64,000 bases of DNA, taken from assembly GCA_963752505.1 (NCBI GenBank), contig CAVVYM010000004.1, positions 1 through 64,000 on the forward strand, read 5' to 3'. Positions 7,549-15,315 of this stretch are shown in pieces. The notes under the pieces are model-generated. The model saw only the letters and a program-made list of their open reading frames with translations, did no database searches and was not told the origin of the DNA. The first letter of the stretch is position 1; each line of letters opens with the position of its first letter. The DNA comes from JACJWR01 sp963752505. GTDB taxonomy: Bacteria > Actinomycetota > Actinomycetes > S36-B12 > UBA10799. Made by a program: the position numbers and the translations under genes.

Positions 7549-9392
7549 CCAACCCGACGAGAACGCCAGCCGCCCCCTCGCACCACGAGCCCGCGGAACG
7601 CGCCCGGCTCGCAGCCGCACGCCCCAACGGACCGGGCCGAACAGTGTGGCTGGCCTCGTACCCAAAATCCGGCAACACCTGGATGCGGGCCATCGTCACC
7701 GCGCTCGGCACCCACAGACACCTTTTTGCGGTGAATCAGTTGGGCTCAGGCTCGCAACCGATGTATGTGGGCACGATGCTGCCCGTGTTCGGCATCGATC
7801 CGCGATGGCTCTCGAGGGACGAGATCGATCTGGCCCGCGACGTACTGGTTCGCAGGTGGGGCGAGCCGACCGAGGACGAACCATCGGGAAGGCCTCTCCT
7901 GCGAAAGACCCACGAGGTGTTCCGAGGTGGGGAGGCTGACCGCGAGCCGTTCCCGATCAGTGCCACGCGGGCGGCCATCCTCGTTGTGCGCGACCCACGC
8001 GACGTGGCGTGCTCCTATGCCCCGTTCTTCGGGGTGGAACTCGACGGCGCGGTGGACGCGCTCGGCCGCGACCTGCCCGAGGGCAAAGCCTCCCCGGCGA
8101 ATTCGTCGACTACCCAACCGTGGGGCTCGTGGTCGAGCCATGCGGATTCCTGGCTGGCCGAGTCGGTTCCGTTCCCCGTGCATCTGGTGCGTTACGAGGA
8201 TCTCAAGTCCGACGCCGTGGCCGCGCTGGCGCCAGTCTTTGAGGCCATCGGACTAGAGTGCACCGAGACCGAACTGGCCGCCGCGATCGAGCAGGCCCGG
8301 TTCGATCGACTGCGGGAATCGGAGCAGAACGTCGGGTTCCGGGAGACCTCGCGCAAGACCGAAGCATTCTTTCGCCGCGGCGCAAGCGGCGGGTGGCGCG
8401 ACGAGTTGACCGCCAACCAGGTGGCCGCGATCGAAGCCGACCACGCCGAGCGGATGCTGGAGTTGGGCTACGAATTGACCACCGATTCGGCGGAACGGGC
8501 AACGCTCTTCGACGTCCGCGAATCGCGTCGGCGTCAAGAGGCCTCCGAGTGGTGGCGGCTGCCCGAACGCATGGGGATCGACGTCAGCCTAGGGGCCGTA
8601 CCCGAGGAGTTGCCTGACGCCACCCGACCGCGCAAGTGGATTCAGGTGACCCCGGACGAGGCGCTGGTGCGCTTCGAGGCGGGCTCCGCCGTCCTGGTGC
8701 GCGGCGGCAAAGAAGCGGTTGTTCAATGGAAACCCGATCCGGAGCGCCCCGATGACGACCCTTCGTGGATCGTTCAGGGCTGGGCGGTGACGCTGGCCAT
8801 GCTGCAGCGGGGCGACCTCAGCCTGCACGCGGCCACCGTGGAAATCAACGGCGAAGTCGTCGCGATCGCGGGCAACCGTGGCGCCGGGAAGTCCACCACC
8901 TCCATGGCCCTGCGCAAGCGGGGTCACCGACTGCTGGTGGACGACGTCACGCTCATCGAGTTCCGTGGTACGGAAGCGTGGACCACGCCCTACTCCCGCA
9001 ACGTGCACCTGCTGCCCGACGCAGCCGAAGCGATCGGATTGGACTTCGACGCGATGCGCCTGCTCTCCGGAGGCCGGGCGAAGGTGGGATTTCGGGCCGA
9101 GGACCCACCCGAGGATCCTCACCGGATCGACCGCATCGTGGTGCTGGCGCCCGGGCGCAACACCACCGAGGTGCTCCTTACCGAAAGACGCGGGAGTGCC
9201 CGGCTGGCGAGTCTGATAGCGCATACCCGCCGCGACGGCATCGCACCACTGGTGCTCGGCCAGGACAAGTACTTCAACCTGCTAGCGAAACTGGCCAACT
9301 CCACACCGGTTCACGTGCTGTCCCGGCCCGCCGACGAGTGGACGCTGGATACCGTGCTCGACGCGATCGAGTCCGGCCAACCGACGGCCTGA
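7545..9392 (+). CDS. Sulfotransferase fused to HPr-kinase-like domain
   Basis: 615 residues from GTG 7545, which overlaps the previous stop. Residues about 33-315 are a PAPS-dependent sulfotransferase: WLASYPKSGNTWMRA (5-prime phosphosulfate loop, 39-46), ILVVRDPRDVACSY (3-prime phosphate binding, 145-158) and FFRRGASGGWRDEL (about 275-288). Residues about 360-615 resemble HPr kinase/phosphorylase-related proteins: LSLHAATVEINGEVVAIAGN runs into the P-loop GNRGAGKST (443-451), followed by LLVDDVTLI and a C-terminal QDKYFN/HVLSRP region. Sulfotransferases move sulfate from PAPS to hydroxyl or amine groups; HprK-related kinases phosphorylate serine. Their fusion in one chain suggests two modifications of one target, but no substrate is visible. 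No signal peptide, so cytoplasmic. Confidence 0.8.
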   Translation: MTNPTRTPAAPSHHEPAERARLAAARPNGPGRTVWLASYPKSGNTWMRAIVTALGTHRHLFAVNQLGSGSQPMYVGTMLPVFGIDPRWLSRDEIDLARDVLVRRWGEPTEDEPSGRPLLRKTHEVFRGGEADREPFPISATRAAILVVRDPRDVACSYAPFFGVELDGAVDALGRDLPEGKASPANSSTTQPWGSWSSHADSWLAESVPFPVHLVRYEDLKSDAVAALAPVFEAIGLECTETELAAAIEQARFDRLRESEQNVGFRETSRKTEAFFRRGASGGWRDELTANQVAAIEADHAERMLELGYELTTDSAERATLFDVRESRRRQEASEWWRLPERMGIDVSLGAVPEELPDATRPRKWIQVTPDEALVRFEAGSAVLVRGGKEAVVQWKPDPERPDDDPSWIVQGWAVTLAMLQRGDLSLHAATVEINGEVVAIAGNRGAGKSTTSMALRKRGHRLLVDDVTLIEFRGTEAWTTPYSRNVHLLPDAAEAIGLDFDAMRLLSGGRAKVGFRAEDPPEDPHRIDRIVVLAPGRNTTEVLLTERRGSARLASLIAHTRRDGIAPLVLGQDKYFNLLAKLANSTPVHVLSRPADEWTLDTVLDAIESGQPTA

Positions 9393-9407
9393 CGAGGATT
9401 CGGACGC

Positions 9408-10613
9408 ATGAGGGTGGCCTCGGAGGACGTGAACGTGCAGCGTCTGGTGACGACCATCGCCGACACAGTCACGGCCAACGGTGGCTACGTCCACCCGGAG
9501 CTCGTCGTTCGCCACGACGGAGCGTCGCTGTGGCTGGAACTACCGAGGGCCGCGAATCCGCATCTGTCGGGCGACGACGGCAAGGCGCTGGACAAACCGC
9601 ACCCCGACGCGGCTGCGCTGCTGGTGATCCCGAACGAGTTGCACATCCCGGTGAGCGATCTCGACTGGGAACCGCACGACACCCGACTGCGGTATCGGGC
9701 ACAGCCCGAGCACCTCACAGCAGCCCAGCGCACGATCGTGGACGCGATGGTGGACCTATTCAACGCGGTGGACAAGGTGCGGGTGATCGGTCAGGCGTAC
9801 GCGTCGCACGCGCTCGAGGTCGATCCGGAACTACTCGCGCTGATCCGCCGGGCGCGGCCAAGGTTCGGCTTGGACACGAGCCGCGGGCAGATCCCCAGTG
9901 ACCCGTCGCCGTCGGTCTCGGTGGTGAACTCCAGGCTGCGCACCGAGATGGGTGAGGCGGATGAGGGCCCCATCGGGTTCTTCATGCCCATGATCGACAT
10001 GCTCAACCACCACCCCTACGGCTCGCGCTACCGCCGCACCGAAACCGGAGCTTGGCGAATCGACATCCACCATCCTGAACCCACCGACCAGGTGTTCGTT
10101 CGCTACAACCTCGCCGACTCGCTTGGCGTGGCGTTGGGATTGGGCTATCTGGAAGTCGCAACCAGATTCGTGTCCTCCGTCGAATGCAGCGTTGCGGTGC
10201 CGGGGCTGGGCACGATCGAGGTGCTCGGAGTCGGCAGCCAACGTCGGCGCGTGCCAGCTCCCCGCCTCGCTCGGACCGAAGAGGGCTGGCGGATGCAGGG
10301 CTTGGTGCTCGATGTGGAGCACCTGGCCAACCTGCGTACGCTGCTGCTGATGCCGCTGATGTCTGTGCAGCCAGATCGTGGGACGGCGGCGAATCTAGGC
10401 GTGGTCGACGAGTTCCTTGCCGCGGCAGTGCACGCAAATATCGCCTACTACGAGGAGCTGCTGGCGGCCTGCACTCCACCCTTCGAGGTCGACTCCACGC
10501 CGGACCACTCCGCCGACCCCCACCAGCGTGCGCTCTTCGCTGGCGTCAGCGCGCACCAGCTGCATCTGCTCACCACTATCAACGCACGGCTTGGCGAGTT
10601 GAGCGCCGACTGA
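9408..10613 (+). CDS. SET-domain-like protein, first of a tandem pair
   Basis: 401 residues. Not an obvious annotated family, but it carries the signature order of Rubisco-LSMT/SETD3-type SET proteins: an N-terminal GGYVHPELVVR segment, LLVIPNELHIPVSDLDW (matching the conserved I-P-x-x-L strand), a helical insert, SVVNSRL (the conserved S-R block, about 171-177), IDMLNHHP with the NH pair at 200-201, and VFVRYNLADSLGVALGLGYLE (229-249), which parallels the family's YG-x(4)-N-x-x-LLL-x-YGF block. SET proteins transfer methyl groups from SAM to lysine or histidine. The NH and Tyr are kept, but YG is YN, so activity is uncertain. It lies 15 bases after the fusion gene and is probably cotranscribed. 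Assignment is by eye. Confidence 0.55.
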   Translation: MRVASEDVNVQRLVTTIADTVTANGGYVHPELVVRHDGASLWLELPRAANPHLSGDDGKALDKPHPDAAALLVIPNELHIPVSDLDWEPHDTRLRYRAQPEHLTAAQRTIVDAMVDLFNAVDKVRVIGQAYASHALEVDPELLALIRRARPRFGLDTSRGQIPSDPSPSVSVVNSRLRTEMGEADEGPIGFFMPMIDMLNHHPYGSRYRRTETGAWRIDIHHPEPTDQVFVRYNLADSLGVALGLGYLEVATRFVSSVECSVAVPGLGTIEVLGVGSQRRRVPAPRLARTEEGWRMQGLVLDVEHLANLRTLLLMPLMSVQPDRGTAANLGVVDEFLAAAVHANIAYYEELLAACTPPFEVDSTPDHSADPHQRALFAGVSAHQLHLLTTINARLGELSAD

Positions 10614-10636
10614 CTCGGTGCCCGATGCCGGATGCA

Positions 10637-10642
10637 TAGGGT
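10637..10642 (+). promoter_or_regulatory. -10 hexamer TAGGGT before second SET-like gene
   Basis: TAGGGT is followed by six bases and ATG 10649. This may give the second SET-like gene its own leaderless transcript in addition to readthrough from upstream. Confidence 0.35.
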
Positions 10643-10648
10643 TGCCCT

Positions 10649-11788
10649 ATGCGAGTCGAGACCGAGCAGCCCGAACTTGCTGACCACCTCCATGGCCTCG
10701 CACGTACCCTGCGCGCCAACGGCGGATTCGTTGCGGACGACTTCACCGTGCGGGAGCGGTCGGGGCAGTTCTCGTGCGCCATCGCCGAACGCATCGGCGA
10801 ACCCGATCGCTTGCTGGTCTCCTACCCGACCGAACTGCAGGTGCCCATGTGGCACCTGCAATGGGCCGATTCGGACGAGTTGCTGGAACCAAGCGGAGGC
10901 CTTGAGGGGTTGACTACGGTCCAGCGCACCCTGCTGGACGATTGGCTTCCGCTGGTCAACGCCACCGGCCGACTCCGCTACGTCCGAGCCGCGGTGCCCA
11001 AGTACGCCGTTCAATCCTGGGCGTTACGACACCACCTGGCCGACGGCGGCTACCCCGTGATGCGTGATGCCCCGGCCGACCTCGACCCGCGCGACACGGT
11101 GATCGGATGGCACTCCGGCGGCGGAGCTCAACCTCCCGACTCGGGCACCGAGAGCGAGGGTGGACCGCGCTGGCGGTTGATTCCGCTCAAGCATCTGCTC
11201 AACCATGATCCGACCGGCGCCGGTCAATCGCCGGTGCCCAACCGCGTGGCGGTGGCCACCAGTGCCTCGTCGAATCACGAGGAAACGTATGAGAACTACG
11301 GCGACCTCGATGCCCTGCAACTACTGATGGGCTTCGGTTACGTCGACAGTCAGGCGCAACTGGTGCATTCCGTGCCGGTAGAAGTCGACTCGGACGTGTT
11401 CGGCAAGGTGGTGGTGCGCTGGCGGGCACCCCGCTACGGAAGACGGGCGTCGGCTGCCTCCGCGATCGCGCCCCACGTCCCCCAACTGAGTCGTGGAGAA
11501 GGCGGGATCGCGCTGCGCCACCTCACCTTCCGCCCCGGTAATCGCGGCCAGGTGACGCAACTGCTGGCCATGGCCGTGCAATCCGGCGCGGGGACCACCA
11601 AAGATGCAGCGGTGAACCACGCCGAACAGATTCTCGATCGCATCCTGGAAGCGAACGCGACCTACTACCGAACCCTCGACCGTCTCGTCGCCGCTGCCGC
11701 CGAGGCCACTTCGCCGGGGTTGGTGCTGCCGGCGCTGGCTCAGGTGTCGCTGCTGCAACAGCAGCGGCTGGCCGCGCTCTGGCGCTGA
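10649..11788 (+). CDS. SET-domain-like protein, second of a tandem pair
   Basis: 379 residues, a paralogue of the preceding gene with the same layout: GGFVADDFTVRE near the N-terminus, RLLVSYPTELQVPMWHLQW, a helical middle, then RLIPLKHLLNHDP with the NH pair at 185-186 and ETYENYGDLDALQLLMGFGY (212-231). The last block is a better match to the LSMT/SETD YG...LLxxYGF signature than in its neighbour. The SR block is less clear here. As in LSMT-type proteins, a C-terminal helical region follows, which in that family binds substrate. Its stop codon abuts the stop of the convergent kinase gene with no spacer. Methyltransferase function and target are inferred, not shown. Confidence 0.55.
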   Translation: MRVETEQPELADHLHGLARTLRANGGFVADDFTVRERSGQFSCAIAERIGEPDRLLVSYPTELQVPMWHLQWADSDELLEPSGGLEGLTTVQRTLLDDWLPLVNATGRLRYVRAAVPKYAVQSWALRHHLADGGYPVMRDAPADLDPRDTVIGWHSGGGAQPPDSGTESEGGPRWRLIPLKHLLNHDPTGAGQSPVPNRVAVATSASSNHEETYENYGDLDALQLLMGFGYVDSQAQLVHSVPVEVDSDVFGKVVVRWRAPRYGRRASAASAIAPHVPQLSRGEGGIALRHLTFRPGNRGQVTQLLAMAVQSGAGTTKDAAVNHAEQILDRILEANATYYRTLDRLVAAAAEATSPGLVLPALAQVSLLQQQRLAALWR

Positions 11789-12391
11789 TCAGAGCCCACC
11801 CGACGGCGTCGCGGCCAACCGACGGCATACCTGTTGCACGCGTTGATCCACTGGGCCGTAGACGTGCTCGTGCGGCAATTCGAAGCGATGCACCGCGTCG
11901 ACGATGAGTTCCTGCCCGGCCCTGCGCATGCGCTCGCCGTCGCGTTGACCCTCATCGGGCACCCACGCGATCTCGTCGCCGCAGACCACCACCAGCGCCG
12001 TTCCGCGAATGTGCTCAAGCGCCACGGGCAGAAGTGAATCGTCGTCGTAGTAGAGCTGGGAGTAGACGGCGGTCATGAGCGGGCCGCTGTCGCTGATCAC
12101 CCAACGGCACCGAACGTCGCACCGGTCACCCTGGGGCGGGGATCCTGAATCGGACCCCCAGCCAGCACTGCGCAGGGCCTGCGCCTCCGCATCTGCCTGC
12201 GCCCGCATGACAGTCCATTGCTCGTCAGCATCGGGAACCCGACCGAACTGCTGCACCCACAACCGAAGTTCCTCCGCCACCACGGCTGCCCCCAACCGCC
12301 GTCCAAGAGCACGGGCCAAAGTCGACTTGCCGGTCGATTCGCCACCGACCACCGAGATCAGCGGGGCCGAGTCGGGACCCCGCGCAGGCAT
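11789..12391 (-). CDS. NadR-like P-loop kinase in a TPP-riboswitch operon
   Basis: 200 residues from ATG 12391. SVVGGESTGKSTLARALGRR is the Walker A loop, followed by EELRLWVQQFGR, WVISDSGPLMTAVYSQLYY and ALVVVCGDEIAWVPDEGQR, the pattern of the ribosylnicotinamide kinase domain of NadR. That domain phosphorylates nicotinamide riboside. Here the gene lies 17 bases after a PnuC-type transporter behind a TPP riboswitch, so a thiamine or thiamine-precursor kinase that traps the imported vitamin is more likely. A longer reading frame upstream exists but runs inside the transporter gene and has no start signal. Fold certain, substrate inferred. Confidence 0.8.
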   Translation of the reverse strand: MPARGPDSAPLISVVGGESTGKSTLARALGRRLGAAVVAEELRLWVQQFGRVPDADEQWTVMRAQADAEAQALRSAGWGSDSGSPPQGDRCDVRCRWVISDSGPLMTAVYSQLYYDDDSLLPVALEHIRGTALVVVCGDEIAWVPDEGQRDGERMRRAGQELIVDAVHRFELPHEHVYGPVDQRVQQVCRRLAATPSGGL

Positions 12392-12408
12392 GCCCACCGG
12401 TGGCCGGC

Positions 12409-13020
12409 TCAGGCCCGGACCGCCACGCGTGCAGCCGCCAAATCCGAGGCAAGGCGCCGCCGGCTCCACTCCCGCCAGCCAACCGCCGCCATGCCGATCA
12501 GCACGGCGTAGAACAGCGACGTGAAGTACAACCCCTGGGTGGCGTACAGCACCGTGCCCACCACGTTGACCACGATCCACGACGGCCAGGCCTCAACCTT
12601 CTCGAAGACCATCAGCAATTGGGCCGCGAGCGAACCGACGAACATGAAGGCATCTCCCCAGGTCGCAACGCCGCCGACCGCCTGCAGAACCGGCGCCAGG
12701 GCCAGCCACAGGATCACCACGCCAGCCGCGCCCAGCAACCGTTGTCGGCCGCTGAGCTGCCCTGGAACCCGAACCCCCTCGCGCCCCCAGGTGAACCAAC
12801 CCCAGACGGCGGCAACCATGAAGATCAGTTGCATCGCTGCCGACGCGAACAGGTCGAACTCGACGAACAGCCAGCCATAGAGCAGCCCGGAGAGGAAGTA
12901 GAACGGCCAGGTCCAGCGGGTGCCCTTGATACCGAGGCCAATCGCCAGCAAGGCAAGGAGCACCGAGGCTAGTTCGAGCAGGGTGACGTCGTAGCCCCAG
13001 GCAGAAAAGAGAACGGTCAT
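12409..13020 (-). CDS. pnuT: PnuC-family transporter, probably PnuT (thiamine)
   Basis: 203 residues from the third of three successive possible starts (GTG 13026, ATG 13023, ATG 13020); ATG 13020 sits seven bases from GGGAG. The protein is almost entirely hydrophobic, with about seven helices and the PnuC features LGIKGTRWTWPFYFLSGLLYGWLF, a WGWFTWG segment and PSWIVVNVVGTVLYATQGLYF. PnuC proteins are facilitators that move vitamin precursors, with flux driven by intracellular phosphorylation. The TPP riboswitch directly upstream indicates thiamine (the PnuT subgroup) rather than nicotinamide riboside. The operon continues into the NadR-like kinase. Confidence 0.85.
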   Translation of the reverse strand: MTVLFSAWGYDVTLLELASVLLALLAIGLGIKGTRWTWPFYFLSGLLYGWLFVEFDLFASAAMQLIFMVAAVWGWFTWGREGVRVPGQLSGRQRLLGAAGVVILWLALAPVLQAVGGVATWGDAFMFVGSLAAQLLMVFEKVEAWPSWIVVNVVGTVLYATQGLYFTSLFYAVLIGMAAVGWREWSRRRLASDLAAARVAVRA

Positions 13021-13025
13021 CATCA

Positions 13026-13112
13026 CACTCCCTGTCCGGCATTACCCAGACGGTTCGGCGGTCGGCGGCGCGATCTGCCACCTTCTCAGTCCGGTGTGCC
13101 CGAACTCCCGCG
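13026..13112 (-). promoter_or_regulatory. TPP riboswitch (THI element)
   Basis: On the minus strand the conserved TPP-aptamer blocks appear in the right order: CGGGAGTTCGGGC, then CTGAGA (plus 13084-13089), then CCGAACC, CTGGGTAATGCCGG (plus 13036-13049) and ACAGGGAG. The last block also contains the GGGAG ribosome-binding site of the transporter gene. Ligand binding closes the stem using these bases, so repression of translation by thiamine pyrophosphate is the expected mode. Confidence 0.9.
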
Positions 13113-13303
13113 GTTAGGAGTGGCCAGCATAGCGGTGGATTCGCGACTCGGCCAGCGAGCAACTGTTGAGCGAACCGAAAACCCGATGCGGCGCAGGGAC
13201 TTTGGACCTCCGATCGGACGAACCTGAAGCGCAACCCAACCCCCCGGGGGCTCCAGGCCCTAGCGTGGGAGTCGAACCGAGCGGACCACCGACCGGAGGC
13301 GGC

Positions 13304-14029
13304 ATGTGTCTCTCACCAGAAGTCGACATCGTTGCCGGAGTCGCTATCAGCGCCGTCGCAGTCGACGCTCTGCGACATGTTGACCATCGTCGAACCCTGC
13401 CGCTGGCGGCTTTGCCGGCAATCTTCGCCTTCCATACGTTCGTCTCCGCCTTCGTGTGGTGGGGCGAGCGTGGTGACATCTCGGCCGCGCTGGGCGACGC
13501 CGCATCGACGACCTTCATGTTCATCGCCTTCATCCTCCTTCCTATCTACGTGCCGATATGCATCTTCTTGCTCGAACCCCCGGGATGGCGCCGCATCGCG
13601 CTGCTGCTCATTACCGGAGCCGGGGTCGCTTCCGGCGTGGACTACTTCCTCGGCCTGGTCGGTGGGCAGGGCAGTGCCGTCGCCTGCTCGTATTACATCG
13701 ACTACACGATCGATGGCCGCTCAGCGGTGTCCGGCGTGCTCTACCTCATCGCGACCTGTGGGGCGCTGCTGCTCTCCGGCAGCCGCCCGCTCTTCCTCTG
13801 GGGCATCGTCAACGCGGTCGGCGTGGCCGTCCTCGCGGTGTGGGTACAGGCCGGCCTTCCGTCGCTGTGGTGCTTTTGGGCTGCCATCACCAGCTTCTTC
13901 GTAGCCTGGTACCTGCGACGACTGAGGCGGCAACATCAGGAAGGGCAGCCGTGGCCCTGGGAACCTCCCCCGGCAGCCGAGCCGCAACCGGTCCTGACGC
14001 CAGCGGACGCTGGACAACCGCCCGGTTGA
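13304..14029 (+). CDS. DUF6629-like integral membrane protein
   Basis: 241 residues. ATG 13304 is preceded by GGAGG at six bases and gives the N-terminus MCLSPEVDIVAGVAISAV, typical of DUF6629 proteins (usually MCWSxxADxxAG). About seven hydrophobic helices follow: LPLAALPAIFAFHTFVSAFVWW, FMFIAFILLPIYVPICIFLL, LLLITGAGVASGVDYFLGL and others. A proline-rich cytoplasmic tail ends the protein. Several histidines and cysteines occur in or next to helices. The molecular function of the family is not known to me. It stands alone, convergent with the next gene. Confidence 0.7.
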   Translation: MCLSPEVDIVAGVAISAVAVDALRHVDHRRTLPLAALPAIFAFHTFVSAFVWWGERGDISAALGDAASTTFMFIAFILLPIYVPICIFLLEPPGWRRIALLLITGAGVASGVDYFLGLVGGQGSAVACSYYIDYTIDGRSAVSGVLYLIATCGALLLSGSRPLFLWGIVNAVGVAVLAVWVQAGLPSLWCFWAAITSFFVAWYLRRLRRQHQEGQPWPWEPPPAAEPQPVLTPADAGQPPG

Positions 14030-14038
14030 CCGTCGCCA

Positions 14039-15097
14039 CTACTCCTTGGACTTCTCGGCCTCGCATTCGTGGTCGTCACGCGGTTGGCCGATGTATTCGG
14101 GATCCCGCTGCAGCAGGTATTCGTGCAGCGGCAACAGGAAATCCTCGGCTGTGGTCGACCGGTTGGCCACGTAGCCGTCCACGGCATCCACCACAACTTC
14201 AGGGACCCGCGGATCCAACCGGGCCTCCGCCCACGCCCGCAACGCGACCAGATGTGGGGTCGGCGGCATCGGTCCGCCGACCCTGAGTTCGGCTCGCTGT
14301 GCCAACTCGACCAACCACGGTTCCGGCTCGCGGTAGCCGGCCACCCACCAACCCGCTGGGTGCACGCCGGCGGTGAGCATGGTGGCAAGGTGCTCGGGCA
14401 CCAGCACTCGTGGGTCCCAGATGTGCCGGGAGTTCACCAACTTGCGGGCCGTGGCAGCTGGATCGGCTTCGGCCATTGTGATGTGGAAGCCGAAGGTGCG
14501 TTCGGACTGTAGGAGCTTCGAGCCGAATCGCACGCGGGACGGCGAACGCCCGACCATCTGCTCGGCTCGCGCCAGCGACGGCGCTGCGACTGAGTAGTTC
14601 CGGCGGGACGCCACCTCGGGATCCCGCAGCGGCGCCATCTGCTCGCGCCAGCAGCAGTGGATGGTGCGTGCGGTGCGATCCACGGCACCGAAGAGCGGGA
14701 CGAGCCCGAGCCGTTGCGGCTCGGTCCAGTCCGGAAGCTGGTCGACAGCCTCCGCGACTGCCTCGGGATCGAGGAACTCGTCGGAGTCGACCATAAGTAC
14801 CGGTCGGTCCGGCGGCTGCCGAATCAACACTGGAACCACACTGTCGCGCTGGATGCGCTGACGTTGCCATTTGTGCTCGCCGGCCAGGCCAGTCGTGACG
14901 ACCGACAGGTGGGGGCGTTCGACCCCGAGCAACTCGTGCCAACCGGATCGGAGCGGTTCCCGCGGCTCCCCCGAGGTCCAGGCACTGGCCTCGGTCAGTA
15001 CCAGATCGGCCCAGGTTGATATCTGCCGCAGGTTGGTGACCGTCAGTGGGGTGGGGTCGGCCACCATCACCACGGCGAGGGGGCGCTGGGTGGGCAT
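14039..15097 (-). CDS. GT17-like glycosyltransferase
   Basis: 352 residues. The segment PVLMVDSDEFLDPEAV gives a DxDE-type acidic motif resembling the nucleotide-sugar/metal site of GT17 (beta-1,4-N-acetylglucosaminyltransferase-like) enzymes. Supporting blocks are GLVPLFGAVDRTARTIHCCW, RFGSKLLQSERTFGFHITMA and HIWDPRVLVPEHLATML. No signal peptide or membrane helix, so cytoplasmic. TAGGCT lies six bases before ATG 15097, suggesting a leaderless transcript. It is monocistronic by context. The acceptor is unknown and GT17 membership is by motif recognition only. Confidence 0.6.
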   Translation of the reverse strand: MPTQRPLAVVMVADPTPLTVTNLRQISTWADLVLTEASAWTSGEPREPLRSGWHELLGVERPHLSVVTTGLAGEHKWQRQRIQRDSVVPVLIRQPPDRPVLMVDSDEFLDPEAVAEAVDQLPDWTEPQRLGLVPLFGAVDRTARTIHCCWREQMAPLRDPEVASRRNYSVAAPSLARAEQMVGRSPSRVRFGSKLLQSERTFGFHITMAEADPAATARKLVNSRHIWDPRVLVPEHLATMLTAGVHPAGWWVAGYREPEPWLVELAQRAELRVGGPMPPTPHLVALRAWAEARLDPRVPEVVVDAVDGYVANRSTTAEDFLLPLHEYLLQRDPEYIGQPRDDHECEAEKSKE

Positions 15098-15232
15098 ACG
15101 CGAAGCCTACGGTCGATGAAGATCAGGGCGAGCGTGCACACGTGGATGACTCTTCGCTACCCGGCGACATGGATCGGACTCCTTGTCGCCCAACAGCTTT
15201 CACAAAAAGACAGTCCGGCGCTCTTGCGCTTG

Positions 15233-15270
15233 TTACCGGCGAGTAGCATGATTAGGTTACCGACCAGTAA
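15233..15270 (+). promoter_or_regulatory. Two tandem operator-like sites before acyl-CoA dehydrogenase
   Basis: Two 14-base sites, TTACCGGCGAGTAG (15233-15246) and TTACCGACCAGTAA (15257-15270), share TTACCG-R-C-S-AGTAR and start 24 bases apart. The second is the centre of a perfect inverted repeat, AGGTTAC-N6-GTAACCT. Their position 46 to 83 bases before the start codon suggests binding of a TetR-type regulator of fatty-acid degradation. Confidence 0.55.
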
Positions 15271-15315
15271 CCTCGGCGCCGACGAATGCGCCGGCAACTC
15301 TAATGGAGCGTGAGA

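Noticed and set aside
12392..12580. Longer start for the NadR-like kinase
   Set aside because: The extra 63 residues overlap the transporter gene and are low-complexity; the kinase fold begins just after ATG 12391.
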